From a virus: DNA of 64,000 nt. A program made the translations under genes and the position numbers. The stretch spans positions 1-64,000 of IMG/VR virus record IMGVR_UViG_3300044615_000294, one strand, 5' to 3'. The number at the start of each line of letters is the position of its first letter. Position 1 is the stretch's first letter. This document shows, piece by piece, positions 10,132 to 18,097 of the stretch. The notes under the pieces are model-generated. The model saw only the letters and a list, made by a program, of their open reading frames with translations, was not told where the DNA came from and made no database searches.

Positions 10132-10161
10132 AAAAAATCCAGGCATACTATATACCTGGAT
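10132..10161 (-). terminator. intrinsic terminator, minus strand
   Basis: A 7-bp perfect stem (10137-10143 with 10155-10161, ATCCAGG/CCTGGAT) can extend by three more pairs around a mismatch. Read on the minus strand it is followed by a run of six T. It sits just after the small basic gene and separates the lysis/tail unit from the terminase/capsid unit. Confidence 0.75.
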
Positions 10162-10184
10162 CACTTTACTTAGAGAAGAGTAAT

Positions 10185-10433
10185 TTATTTTTTCTTTTTT
10201 GCTACTGAACCACCTTTGGCCATATTTGACATCCAAGTTCTACCAGGAGCTGGTCCTGTTCTAGATCTTGTAGTTTTTCCTCTTAAGGTTCTAGTCTTAC
10301 CACATTTTGGTCTTCCAGGTCCACAACTTTCTTCTGTTGCCATTCCTAGTTCAGCTTTTTTAAGTTTTTTAATTGGTCCACCACTCATGTATTTGGAAGA
10401 CATAGATGTTGCTTTTGAGTTTGTTTTTTTCAT
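10185..10433 (-). CDS. very basic small protein
   Basis: An 82-residue protein with many Lys, Arg, Gly and Ser residues; it ends NMAKGGSVAKKKK and has an arginine-rich middle (KTRTLRGKTTRSRTGPAPGR). There is no hydrophobic core. The composition suggests a nucleic-acid neutralising or capsid-internal protein; similar basic tails occur in small crAss-like virion proteins, but this is inference. It starts 2 bp after the stop of the 52-residue gene upstream and ends shortly before a terminator. Confidence 0.65.
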   Translation of the reverse strand: MKKTNSKATSMSSKYMSGGPIKKLKKAELGMATEESCGPGRPKCGKTRTLRGKTTRSRTGPAPGRTWMSNMAKGGSVAKKKK

Positions 10434-10435
10434 GA

Positions 10436-10594
10436 TTATCTGTTTTTTATAGTTAAGTTTAATATTGTAAGTAGATAAAAGTTTCTTGAGATGTCCATTT
10501 CAAATGTAAATATGTCTAATGATGATAATCTTATTCTAATCATTATTTTATCCCATTGCTTAGCGGACGATTTCCAAGAGTTTCTAAATTTCAT
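10436..10594 (-). CDS. 52-residue hypothetical protein
   Basis: ATG at 10594 lies one base after the amidase stop, and the TAA ends two bases before the next ATG, so this small frame is tightly packed in the operon, which supports it being real. The product begins MKFRNSWKSSAKQWDKIM and ends NLTIKNR. Alternating hydrophobic and charged residues suggest a small beta-rich protein. I do not recognise a function. Confidence 0.6.
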   Translation of the reverse strand: MKFRNSWKSSAKQWDKIMIRIRLSSLDIFTFEMDISRNFYLLTILNLTIKNR

Positions 10595-10595
10595 A

Positions 10596-11243
10596 TTATA
10601 GGTTTTTTAACATTTCTATTACTTTAGGATCTGGATACATATCACTCTTATCTTTTCTTACAGAGTTATGTGTATAGATTCCAGGTACTCCTTTGAATGC
10701 TTCTTTGTCAATAGCCCAGATTTCTGATCTATAAGTTTTAGGAATATCATATGTCTCACATAAATACTCTACTAATTGTCTTAAAGATTCTATCTGTGCA
10801 TCTGAATATTTGTACCAATATTTGGTACCTTTAAATGGTGTTTCTAATGTTGTAACATTTTCAGGTTTAACTACTCCATTTACATAGTTATAGTATTTAC
10901 CATTGCGGAGTTTTAATGGACCCCAGTTGCAAACTTCTATACCTACAGAAAGTTTATTAAGGTTCTGATACTTTGCACCATTCTTAGTAAAGTCTTCTGA
11001 ATCAACACCTAAATGCCAAGCCCAGTGTTTAGATGAGAAACATTGTACAATGTCCCCATTCTCACCAATAACAAATGCAGTTGCTATTCTTGTATCATTA
11101 CTATTCCAGTACCGTGATACAGCTACTGCATTTCCTCCACCTGCTGTATGATGCAGATAGATTTGTGTCTTCTTAGATTCTTCAGCAAAAAACTGATCTG
11201 AATCTAATCTTGCTTGTACTATTTTACTAATATCTAGTTTCAT
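10596..11243 (-). CDS. N-acetylmuramoyl-L-alanine amidase (endolysin)
   Basis: The 215-residue enzyme belongs to the amidase_2 / T7-lysozyme-like zinc family, which cuts the bond between MurNAc and the first L-Ala of peptidoglycan. Visible landmarks are QIYLHHTAGGG (zinc His about 31), GIEVCNWG (about 101-108) and THNSVRKDKSDMYPDP (His192 and a following Asp). It has no signal peptide, so it needs the holin for release. It follows the spanin and holin genes and overlaps the holin stop by one base, completing a lysis cassette. Confidence 0.88.
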   Translation of the reverse strand: MKLDISKIVQARLDSDQFFAEESKKTQIYLHHTAGGGNAVAVSRYWNSNDTRIATAFVIGENGDIVQCFSSKHWAWHLGVDSEDFTKNGAKYQNLNKLSVGIEVCNWGPLKLRNGKYYNYVNGVVKPENVTTLETPFKGTKYWYKYSDAQIESLRQLVEYLCETYDIPKTYRSEIWAIDKEAFKGVPGIYTHNSVRKDKSDMYPDPKVIEMLKNL

Positions 11244-11740
11244 TAGTTCTTGATGTCTTTGTAAGTATCTGATGCGTCTTTTAAACCTTTTCTAAGTTTC
11301 TTTACAGTATCAAAGGTTTTACTAAGTATATTATTACCTGTAATATCAAACCAGTTTTCATTAATTGAAGCTAGTTCTATAAGTGAAAATATACCAAGTA
11401 AAATATTTGTAAGTATTGCGGGTACAGAAATTACAAAACTAAATCCTGTAAATTCAAGCAATCCATTAAGAAATGGAGTGAGTGCATAATAGTCTAAAGG
11501 AAACACAACACCTGCAGCAATATAATATCCTAAAGATTTGTAAATATATCCTTGTCTAAGAATTCTAGATTTAAATACTTCTCTATATTTTCTGTTAGAT
11601 TCTTTAGCTATTTTTCTAAGGGATACTAATTTAACTATTGTATCTACAAAGATTATAAACATTAAAACTATTACCATTATCTGGATAGGTGCAAAGAAAG
11701 ATGTAATTGTCAAAACTGCCAGTGTTATATTTGTTCTCAT
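11243..11740 (-). CDS. holin-like multi-pass membrane protein
   Basis: The 165-residue protein has a hydrophobic first 40 residues (TITSFFAPIQIMVIVLMFII region), a basic cytoplasmic loop (KIAKESNRKYREVFKSRI), two further hydrophobic segments (about 70-85 and 95-120) and a charged C-terminal tail. Together with the adjacent amidase and spanin this identifies the holin that permeabilises the inner membrane at lysis. It overlaps the spanin by 4 bases and the amidase by 1 base. Confidence 0.75.
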   Translation of the reverse strand: MRTNITLAVLTITSFFAPIQIMVIVLMFIIFVDTIVKLVSLRKIAKESNRKYREVFKSRILRQGYIYKSLGYYIAAGVVFPLDYYALTPFLNGLLEFTGFSFVISVPAILTNILLGIFSLIELASINENWFDITGNNILSKTFDTVKKLRKGLKDASDTYKDIKN

Positions 11741-12225
11741 ATTGTAGGTATTTGAGCTTTAATCAGACGGTATATAATATATAATATAATAATTATTAAC
11801 CATATACCACCCAACCATGCAAGGAAATTAACCCAACCGGGGATGTATTTTATCTTTTGTGGCTTTTGAGTTTTTGTTACAAGTTTGGTTTTGTAAATAG
11901 TATTGCCTCTTACAGTTCTGTAGATAGTATCTACACGGGCAATTACTTTGTATTTATTATCTCTTACTCTTGATTGTAGTTTGATAATAGTACCATCTTT
12001 CTCAGCAAGTCTAGAAGCATATACATTACCTAATGAGTCACAGAATAATGTATCTTCTATATATACAGTTTCTCCGGGAATATTAATAGTTGTATCTCTA
12101 ATTTGAGTAATAAATACGGTACTATCTTTTTGTGTACATAGTGGGCAGTATTTCTCAAGTCTTCTTTCTAATGAACAAGAAGTGATAAATACTAGTAATA
12201 AAGAATATAAGAATAACTTTTTCAT
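11737..12225 (-). CDS. unimolecular spanin (outer-membrane lipoprotein with inner-membrane anchor)
   Basis: The 162-residue protein starts with a lipoprotein signal peptide, with the lipobox ending ITSC at Cys17, and ends with one transmembrane helix (WVNFLAWLGGIWLIIIILYI, about 131-150) plus a short basic tail. A lipidated N-terminus in the outer membrane and a C-terminal inner-membrane helix is the hallmark of u-spanins, which fuse the two membranes in the last step of lysis. The linker is beta-rich and repetitive (DTTINIPGETVYIEDTLF). It is the first gene of the spanin-holin-amidase cassette. Confidence 0.78.
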   Translation of the reverse strand: MKKLFLYSLLLVFITSCSLERRLEKYCPLCTQKDSTVFITQIRDTTINIPGETVYIEDTLFCDSLGNVYASRLAEKDGTIIKLQSRVRDNKYKVIARVDTIYRTVRGNTIYKTKLVTKTQKPQKIKYIPGWVNFLAWLGGIWLIIIILYIIYRLIKAQIPTI

Positions 12226-12692
12226 TATGCGCCAAAGGTTCTTATGTCATACTTAATTACAAATCTCAATGTGCCATTTCCAAGAGTAGGGTTAACATCT
12301 CCCCAGGTTCTTAATACAATAGGTTTATTTATCCATGTACCATTATATTGATAGTTAACAGAATTAGCTGTATCAAGAGCACCTTCAAAATGTGTAAAGT
12401 GCATTGCTTTATTTCCAGCAGTTGTCATAAATCCTTTTTGCATAAACATGTTTCCTGTAGCATTTGGATTAATAAAGATATATGGATTGGCACCTGTACC
12501 AATAGTATATGGTGTTCCATTATCTGTAAACTCCATGGCAACTGAATAAATAGCATAATATTTATTTGCTCCTGGTGCAGGTAAAATTACTGCAGGACTT
12601 GATCCAGTACTTAAAATTTGAGCAGCAGATAAATTTACAACAGTTTCTGTTACACTGCTCCCACCACCACTTAATTGTATTAACGTACTCAT
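12225..12692 (-). CDS. tail or appendage structural protein
   Basis: A 155-residue Gly/Ser/Thr/Asn-rich protein starting MSTLIQLSGGGSSVTETVVN. It is predicted to be nearly all beta strand, as in fibre or baseplate decorations. Its start resembles that of the next gene upstream (MSTIVSIGGSGS), suggesting a shared attachment signal. It overlaps the spanin start by one base, so virion and lysis genes are joined in one transcript. Confidence 0.62.
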   Translation of the reverse strand: MSTLIQLSGGGSSVTETVVNLSAAQILSTGSSPAVILPAPGANKYYAIYSVAMEFTDNGTPYTIGTGANPYIFINPNATGNMFMQKGFMTTAGNKAMHFTHFEGALDTANSVNYQYNGTWINKPIVLRTWGDVNPTLGNGTLRFVIKYDIRTFGA

Positions 12693-12718
12693 TTGAATTA
12701 ATATATTTTATTTATAAC

Positions 12719-13960
12719 CTATCTACTTACTTCTTCCCAGTCCATTGATGCAAATACACTTTCATTATTTGTACCTGCTGTTAAAACTATTGTAAACTCA
12801 TAAGGAGTTCCTGTTAATCCATCTCTTTCTAATTGATTACTAAACAATGCAGCCTTTAATATATCAATAGATACACTTGTACTTGCTGTAGCTGTAAAAT
12901 ATCCTGATGCTATAATTCTTCCCCCTGCAAAAGCAGTTCCTGTTAAGTTATATTCTACAGAAGTATTCGCTCCTGCACTAATCCAAGTTCCACCTGTAGT
13001 TGTTCCTGATGATATTAATTGCCAATTGTAATTAGCAGATGTATTCCCTATTATAGAAACAGCTGTAGCTATAGCTATTCCATCTAATCTAGTTGATTTT
13101 AATCTTAATGAAACTATAGGATACAATGTGCCTGCCGTAGTTAAGGTCTTAGGTGTTGTTATTGGCGTACCTACAGCCTGTTGTAAGCCACGAAGTTCAT
13201 ATCCTCCTTCAGATAGTACAGTAGAACATATTTGTTTTAATCTACTTGATGAACCTGTAGCGGATGTATTTGTTATTTCATATCTAAGAGGCAATGATGC
13301 TGTAGTAATATATGTAGATGTGATTAAGTTAGCATGGTTGAATCTATGACAAACATAATAATTTCCATCTATAATAAATCCTATCCTAACTGTTCCCACA
13401 CCTAACCACTCCAAGTCCATAAATAAAATTTGAGCTTTTGTTAAATCAAGTGTAATACCACTAGGGCCTGATCCATCCATAGGGTCTACATTCCAATTTG
13501 CTTGAGCAACTGGATTATTTACTAATGATCCTGAAACAGAACTTCTTTCAACAAAACTTACTGCGCTGTCATTCTGTTCTAGATAATATCCATTAGATGC
13601 CCCATAATAACCCACTCTTTGTCTAAGCCCTGTCTTAGCAGCATTCATTACAAATGTATTAAGAACAAGAAGACTCTTACCAGGTTGATAAGAAAACACC
13701 TTTGTGGTTTCTCTAATAACTTCAGAACCTGATGCTGCTGTTACACCTAAGTTTATTAAACCTTCATTAGCATCAAATGTAGTAGACCCACTTACAGCAG
13801 TAGCTGTTGACCACAAATTATTATCTGCAAACCTATGACTAGAGTCAAATAATGTAAATGGTTCACTTACCCTAACTCTACCAAATGCATCTGTAAGCAT
13901 TGGGTATTGTGCAAGAATGTCATTAGAACCTGAACCTCCTATGGAAACTATAGTACTCAT
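12719..13960 (-). CDS. virion structural (baseplate/fibre) protein
   Basis: The 413-residue protein opens with MSTIVSIGGSGSNDILAQYP and then DAFGRVRVSEPFTLFDSSHRF (about 23-43), a segment I recall from virion proteins of many aquatic tailed phages. The rest is beta-rich with long Ser/Thr/Gly stretches. It probably forms part of the baseplate or a receptor-contacting fibre. It lies in the appendage cluster, between two small beta-rich genes. Confidence 0.7.
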   Translation of the reverse strand: MSTIVSIGGSGSNDILAQYPMLTDAFGRVRVSEPFTLFDSSHRFADNNLWSTATAVSGSTTFDANEGLINLGVTAASGSEVIRETTKVFSYQPGKSLLVLNTFVMNAAKTGLRQRVGYYGASNGYYLEQNDSAVSFVERSSVSGSLVNNPVAQANWNVDPMDGSGPSGITLDLTKAQILFMDLEWLGVGTVRIGFIIDGNYYVCHRFNHANLITSTYITTASLPLRYEITNTSATGSSSRLKQICSTVLSEGGYELRGLQQAVGTPITTPKTLTTAGTLYPIVSLRLKSTRLDGIAIATAVSIIGNTSANYNWQLISSGTTTGGTWISAGANTSVEYNLTGTAFAGGRIIASGYFTATASTSVSIDILKAALFSNQLERDGLTGTPYEFTIVLTAGTNNESVFASMDWEEVSR

Positions 13961-13963
13961 TTC

Positions 13964-14302
13964 TTATACTATATAAGTAATTAAGAATGTAGTTCCTGTT
14001 GCATCATAAGTAATACCATTTAGATAGTTATTATTATCCGGAGCAAAATTTACAGTTGCTCCTGCAGGTAAGGTAACACCATTAACTAATCCAGCAGCAC
14101 CGCCAACATTGGCTATTGAAAAACCATATGTTATTGAAATACCTCCAGAACCAGTATCAGAAATAATTACAGGTGTTCTTTGTTGGGGAACACTGCTACC
14201 TATCAGGTAATCATAAATTCTTTGTATACCTTCTAATACTTTTAATTGCCAAGGAAAATTATTTCCCTTGTTTCCATAGTCTTTTAAATTTCCTATTGAC
14301 AT
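13964..14302 (-). CDS. small tail structural protein
   Basis: A 112-residue protein with a helical start containing WQLKVLEGIQRIYDYLIGSS (about 18-37) and a beta-sandwich-like remainder (NVGGAAGLVNGVTLPAGATV). The helical start may anchor it to the virion and the rest form a small globular tip. It is 3 bp upstream of the 413-residue virion gene. The function is inferred from context only. Confidence 0.6.
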   Translation of the reverse strand: MSIGNLKDYGNKGNNFPWQLKVLEGIQRIYDYLIGSSVPQQRTPVIISDTGSGGISITYGFSIANVGGAAGLVNGVTLPAGATVNFAPDNNNYLNGITYDATGTTFLITYIV

Positions 14303-14307
14303 AATTT

Positions 14308-14424
14308 TTATTTTTTAACTTGTTGAACATACTTTGCTTTTTGTTCAGTAAACTTTTTAGCAATGTCTTTTACTTTATTACCATATTTAGCAAGCAAGTA
14401 TTCATTTAAATTAGTCTTTTTCAT
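14308..14424 (-). CDS. 38-residue lysine-rich peptide
   Basis: A short minus-strand frame beginning MKKTNLNEYLLAKYGNKVKD fills the gap between two tail genes. It starts 9 bp after the stop of the 209-residue gene upstream (14434) and is preceded by an A/T-rich leader typical here. It is helical and basic, with no hydrophobic segment. It may be a small scaffold or chaperone peptide, but no family is recognised. Confidence 0.45.
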   Translation of the reverse strand: MKKTNLNEYLLAKYGNKVKDIAKKFTEQKAKYVQQVKK

Positions 14425-14433
14425 AGTTACTTA

Positions 14434-15063
14434 TTAATTAATAAATTGTATTACTGTTCCTTGTGGTACTGCTATTGTAAAATCAATAACAACCTGTGCT
14501 TCAAAAGGTACAGGTCCTGTCATAACTAAAGTAAACCAATGATCTTCAGGAGCTGAGATTGTATTATCATCTGCAATAAATGATGATAATGTAGAAATTA
14601 AAGCTCCTGTTCCATCTTTTACAAGAACATTAAAGTTCATAGCAGATGCTACTGTATCATAAACATTTGTATCTGGTGCTAATATAACAGTATCTTCTCT
14701 TACTCTTAAAACATCAGCCGAACCAACTGCTACACCAATAAGATATGCATAACTTGCAGCTCCAGTTATTTCAGCTGTTCCTTGAATTCTGTATCTATCA
14801 TATACATCACCATTTGAAGTAGTAATAGTTCCAGTTATAGGAGTCATTGTTGCTTGTACTTCTGGATCAAGTGAACCTTCTATGAAAGTTACAGAAGGTT
14901 CTCCTACTACAGCAGCAAAGTCTTCAACAGAGATAGCCACTGCAAGATAACCATCATCGCGTCTTCCATCTTTTAAACCTACAGGTAAAAGTGTTTTGGC
15001 AGGGTCTACAGTAGTAACTTGTCTACCCCCACGGATCCAAGAGATAAAATTTAAAATATCCAT
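14434..15063 (-). CDS. appendage protein with shared MDILNFISWI module (copy 3)
   Basis: This 209-residue protein begins MDILNFISWIRGGRQVTTVD and keeps the LLPVGLKDGRRDDGYLAVAI stretch (about 26-45) also found in the two genes upstream. The remaining 150 residues are beta-rich and unlike the others. I infer an N-terminal virion-attachment module and a variable C-terminal head that contacts the host or other tail parts. It is separated from its relatives by short leaders. Confidence 0.68.
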   Translation of the reverse strand: MDILNFISWIRGGRQVTTVDPAKTLLPVGLKDGRRDDGYLAVAISVEDFAAVVGEPSVTFIEGSLDPEVQATMTPITGTITTSNGDVYDRYRIQGTAEITGAASYAYLIGVAVGSADVLRVREDTVILAPDTNVYDTVASAMNFNVLVKDGTGALISTLSSFIADDNTISAPEDHWFTLVMTGPVPFEAQVVIDFTIAVPQGTVIQFIN

Positions 15064-15105
15064 GATTGTTTATTATTAAGAGTTTATATTGACATAGTTT
15101 CTTAT

Positions 15106-15576
15106 TTAATTAATTATCATAAAGTGTACTCTAACTACATTGTTTAATGCGGCACCTCCAGCATTTGCTATTGTAACACTAAAAAATCCTGCTCCTATAG
15201 TACCAGTACTAACTACAGGAAAACTAGCAGCTGCTCCTGGATATTGCACTGACACAAGAATTCTTGAGTCAGCAGTAACATTATCATTATTAACATTGAA
15301 TGATGCTTTAGCATTTGCAGCTAATGTAGAAGATACAGTAGTGATTACACCATTGAATGTATTTAAAGTAACAGCAGTTGAAATAGAAGTCAACTGAGTT
15401 ACAGTACCATTATCATATAATGATTGTAGAGGAGCTGCATTAACTGCTAGTGGTAACCAACCGTCATCTCTAGAAGAATCTTGAGCCCCAATAGGTAATA
15501 GGTTAGTAACATCTGTAGGGAGAGTTTCTCTATAATTTCCTGCTTTAATCCAGGAGATAAAATTTAAAATATCCAT
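15106..15576 (-). CDS. appendage protein with shared MDILNFISWI module (copy 2)
   Basis: The 156-residue product starts MDILNFISWIKAGNYRETLP and has LLPIGAQDSSRDDGWLPLAV in the same place as its neighbours. The C-terminal two thirds are a Ser/Thr/Ala-rich beta domain. The pattern of a common start and unrelated end suggests modular duplication. It lies between copies 1 and 3 in the same orientation with about 25-40 bp gaps. Confidence 0.68.
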   Translation of the reverse strand: MDILNFISWIKAGNYRETLPTDVTNLLPIGAQDSSRDDGWLPLAVNAAPLQSLYDNGTVTQLTSISTAVTLNTFNGVITTVSSTLAANAKASFNVNNDNVTADSRILVSVQYPGAAASFPVVSTGTIGAGFFSVTIANAGGAALNNVVRVHFMIIN

Positions 15577-15599
15577 GGTTATTTATTATTAAGATTTTA

Positions 15600-16616
15600 T
15601 TATGCTGATGCAACATTAATAATTCCTCCATCAGTTACTGTTACTAACCATCTTAAACCATTAGCAGAGCGCATTAGAATACCTTCACCTGGAGTTTCAA
15701 GTTCAATACTTTTAGTGTTTACAACAAGATTTGCAGAAGTAGTATCAGTTGGAACAGTATTACCTACAACAACTTGACCATTTGGAAATAGCATTAATTT
15801 CTCATTACCAATACCACCGCCACATGAAAACTTCATTACAACATTTTGAAAAGTATTGAAGTATATTGAATTATCCATTATAGGGTTCCCTGGAACTGGT
15901 GGATTTATTCCATATCCAAGAGCTGTTATATTAGTTGACATATTATTACTTAATGACCCACCAACAACAGTTGTTTGAGTTCTAATTCCCGCACTTGGTT
16001 GTAGACTGGTACTTTGTAAAATTCTTAATGCTTGACCAACAGTATTAACAGTATTAATACCAATTCTACCAAAATTATTTGTTAATGTAGAACTAGGTGT
16101 CCATTGTGCACCTGACCACAATAATGTTTGATATAATGCAGCACCATTAGCAATACTTCCACCACCTCCTGCTCCTGGAGGGCCTTGTGGACCTTGAATT
16201 CCTTGAGGACCTTGTGGACCAGTTGCTCCTTGAGAAGCTAATAAAGCCCAATTTCCAGGAGTTACGTTTGGAGCAGTTGTTCCTGATGTAGGAGCAATAC
16301 AAAACCAAGAAGCTCCAGCATAACCTACAGCATCATCAACAACATAAGATGCTCCTGATACCCATGCACCTTGCCAATTAAGACCTGCTGGTCCTACTGG
16401 TCCTGGTACACCTTGAGGTCCTATTGGGCCTTGTGCTCCTGGAGGAATTACAGCGGCAACTTGAGTTGCAAAGTTTTGTACAGAGATTCCTGCAGTTAAA
16501 TATGAGTCATCTCTTCTGTCATCCTTTAATGCAACAGGTAGCAAACTTGTTGCTGGATCAGCAGAAGTAACTACTCTACGACCTCTAATCCAAGAAATAA
16601 AATTTAAAATATCCAT
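15600..16616 (-). CDS. collagen-like fibre protein with MDILNFISWI module (copy 1)
   Basis: The 338-residue protein has the shared N-terminal module (MDILNFISWIRGRRVVTSAD, then DDRRDDSYLTAGISV), a first Gly-X-Y run (GAQGPIGPQGVPGPVGPAG, about 59-77), a carbohydrate-binding-like insert (WQGAWVSGASYVVDDAVGYAGASWFCI, about 80-106), a second Gly-X-Y run (GATGPQGPQGIQGPQGPPGAG) and a glycine-rich hinge before a beta-rich C-terminal half. The collagen repeats predict a trimeric rod. It is the first gene of the tail unit, after the 16716-16745 terminator. Confidence 0.78.
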   Translation of the reverse strand: MDILNFISWIRGRRVVTSADPATSLLPVALKDDRRDDSYLTAGISVQNFATQVAAVIPPGAQGPIGPQGVPGPVGPAGLNWQGAWVSGASYVVDDAVGYAGASWFCIAPTSGTTAPNVTPGNWALLASQGATGPQGPQGIQGPQGPPGAGGGGSIANGAALYQTLLWSGAQWTPSSTLTNNFGRIGINTVNTVGQALRILQSTSLQPSAGIRTQTTVVGGSLSNNMSTNITALGYGINPPVPGNPIMDNSIYFNTFQNVVMKFSCGGGIGNEKLMLFPNGQVVVGNTVPTDTTSANLVVNTKSIELETPGEGILMRSANGLRWLVTVTDGGIINVASA

Positions 16617-16715
16617 GACGTTTTGTTTTATAAATAATTTGTATACACTATATCTATAATATAATGAAAATTATTTAGATAACAAACTATTCAGAAACTA
16701 ATTCTTTAATATACA

Positions 16716-16745
16716 AAAAAATCCCCAGCTTTGCAACCGGGGATC
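16716..16745 (-). terminator. intrinsic terminator, minus strand
   Basis: Arms 16722-16727 (ATCCCC) and 16740-16745 (GGGGAT) form a GC-rich stem with a 12-nt loop, followed on the minus strand by seven T. It ends the accessory unit 16785-19319 and insulates it from the tail and lysis unit that begins at 16616. The 16617-16784 gap otherwise shows only A/T-rich leader sequence. Confidence 0.8.
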
Positions 16746-16784
16746 ATTTTGCTGTATTGCTAGAAACGAAGATAGAAACACAGA

Positions 16785-16979
16785 CTAGAGTAGTAGGCCA
16801 ATTGATAGTGCAATAGCTAACATAATAGCAATGCAAATATTTGCAATTTTAAAATCATCTTCATTAATTACATACTGCTGTGAGATTTTATCATACACAG
16901 GTTTATATAGTAAATGTGCTATTGCCCATAACATGGCAATAACTGTAAATAATATAATAATTGCAACTATTCTCATCAC
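16785..16979 (-). CDS. small two-helix membrane protein
   Basis: A 64-residue protein with two hydrophobic segments (about 4-24 and 46-63) joined by a polar loop (KPVYDKISQQYVINEDDFK). It would sit in the inner membrane with a hairpin topology. It overlaps the next gene by 4 bases and is the last gene before a terminator. Its function is unknown; a superinfection or host-membrane role is possible. Confidence 0.6.
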   Translation of the reverse strand: MMRIVAIIILFTVIAMLWAIAHLLYKPVYDKISQQYVINEDDFKIANICIAIMLAIALSIGLLL

Positions 16980-17230
16980 TTCATTTTTAATAATTTCTCA
17001 GATAATAATAATGTTCTTGTGATTTCTCCAATTGCTTGGTCAAATAAAAGACTTTTTACTGGTGATCTATTTTCATTATAGTTATCCTTAAGATCTTCTG
17101 CTAATTTAGAGAAGGTCTTTCTCAATTCAATAATTTGTTCAGACTCATTGATCTCTTCTGAGTCTAAACCTACTAAGATATCCCCGAAAGAATATATCTT
17201 AGTTTCTTTAAAGGCTGCTTGTTCACTCAT
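16976..17230 (-). CDS. hypothetical protein
   Basis: An 84-residue, mainly helical, acidic protein beginning MSEQAAFKETKIYSFGDILV. Heptad-like leucines in the second half (FSKLAEDLKDNYNE, LLLSEKLLKMK) suggest a helical hairpin or dimer. It overlaps both neighbours by 4 bases, so it is translationally coupled. No family is recognised. Confidence 0.6.
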   Translation of the reverse strand: MSEQAAFKETKIYSFGDILVGLDSEEINESEQIIELRKTFSKLAEDLKDNYNENRSPVKSLLFDQAIGEITRTLLLSEKLLKMK

Positions 17231-17535
17231 AATTTATCTATTCTTCGTTGTAAATATACTAAAGCTTTTTGTAAATCTTCTTTCTTAGTAGAAGTTTTTT
17301 TACCAGCTCTTACAATATACTTGATAACATTACCAAGATAAAAATCTTCATCTAATCCCCAAGATTCTAGTACATTAAATACCTCATAAGTATTTCCTGC
17401 TCCACCATAATACTGTGGTCTATCAAGATTTATGATCCTATCTTCAAGTGGTATCTGTTTAGATACTATCTTATCAAACGGTGTATACATTTTACTGCTA
17501 TACAGCTCTTCTGATTCTTCTGTTAAGTTTACCAT
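17227..17535 (-). CDS. DUF3310 (SaV-like) protein
   Basis: The 102-residue product carries the DUF3310 pattern: PQYYGGAGNTYEVFNVLESWGL, then FYLGNVIKYIVRAGKK and DLQKALVYLQRRI (about 40-100). This small domain is widespread in tailed phages and sometimes fused to nucleotide-metabolism enzymes; its activity is not established. It overlaps the GroES-like gene by 7 bases and the next gene by 4 bases. Confidence 0.82.
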   Translation of the reverse strand: MVNLTEESEELYSSKMYTPFDKIVSKQIPLEDRIINLDRPQYYGGAGNTYEVFNVLESWGLDEDFYLGNVIKYIVRAGKKTSTKKEDLQKALVYLQRRIDKL

Positions 17536-17909
17536 ACTATTGCAATATCTCTTTCAGCTACCATTAGTTTAACTCCATCTTCTAGCTCTACCGCTTCAGA
17601 TGCTTGAAGTCCAATGATTCCCATATACACTTTATCCCCTACCTTTACTGATTCTACTTCATCCCCTACAGCATAAACTTCTAACTTAGTCCATGTCTTT
17701 CTCATGTCCATTTCAATAGCCATCTTGTCAGCTTCACTTAATTCAAATGGAGATTCTTTTACTTCTGGTTTATTTAATAAAACCCTTTTTCCTTTTAGTT
17801 GCATTTTATTGGTTTTTAATTTTTCAAATAATTCTCTAGCTTGCAGGTTGTCTTCTGCAAGAGTAGTAGCCTTTTCCCAAAGTACTTTTTCTTCTAGAGT
17901 CACTGACAA
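17529..17909 (-). CDS. GroES-like co-chaperonin
   Basis: The 126-residue protein has an N-terminal helical extension of about 38 residues and then a GroES-type beta barrel: KRVLLNKPEV (about 41-50), a 20-residue mobile-loop-like insert (51-72), LEVYAVGDEV, VKVGDKVYM and a C-terminus VAERDIAIVW that closely parallels the GroES end. GroES caps GroEL; phage versions such as T4 gp31 adapt it to fold a bulky capsid protein. I infer that it serves folding of the capsid or another virion protein. The N-terminal helix is an addition to the classic family. Confidence 0.78.
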   Translation of the reverse strand: MSVTLEEKVLWEKATTLAEDNLQARELFEKLKTNKMQLKGKRVLLNKPEVKESPFELSEADKMAIEMDMRKTWTKLEVYAVGDEVESVKVGDKVYMGIIGLQASEAVELEDGVKLMVAERDIAIVW

Positions 17910-17924
17910 ATATAAACAAAATAT

Positions 17925-18062
17925 TTATTTACCTTGTCCTCTATATAACTTTTTATATTTTTTACTAGACTTTAATTTACTAGTTTTAGATTTAGCATGT
18001 ACACCTGGACGGGATACTTTAGATGTCTCTAGCTTTGTGGTAAGTTCTTTTATTTTTGCCAT
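17925..18062 (-). CDS. 45-residue basic protein (SRPGVHAKSKTSK type)
   Basis: ATG at 18062 opens a 45-residue frame, MAKIKELTTKLETSK followed by SRPGVHAKSKTSKLKSSKKY and ending YRGQGK. I recall the GVHAKxKTSKxKxSKxYKKxYRGQG pattern from many unrelated phage genomes, so it is a conserved small protein. It is highly basic and probably binds nucleic acid or ribosomes, but no role is established. It lies 15 bp before the GroES-like gene in the same unit. Confidence 0.65.
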   Translation of the reverse strand: MAKIKELTTKLETSKVSRPGVHAKSKTSKLKSSKKYKKLYRGQGK

Positions 18063-18097
18063 GATATAAATTATTAAGTACTATATAATATACTTAA

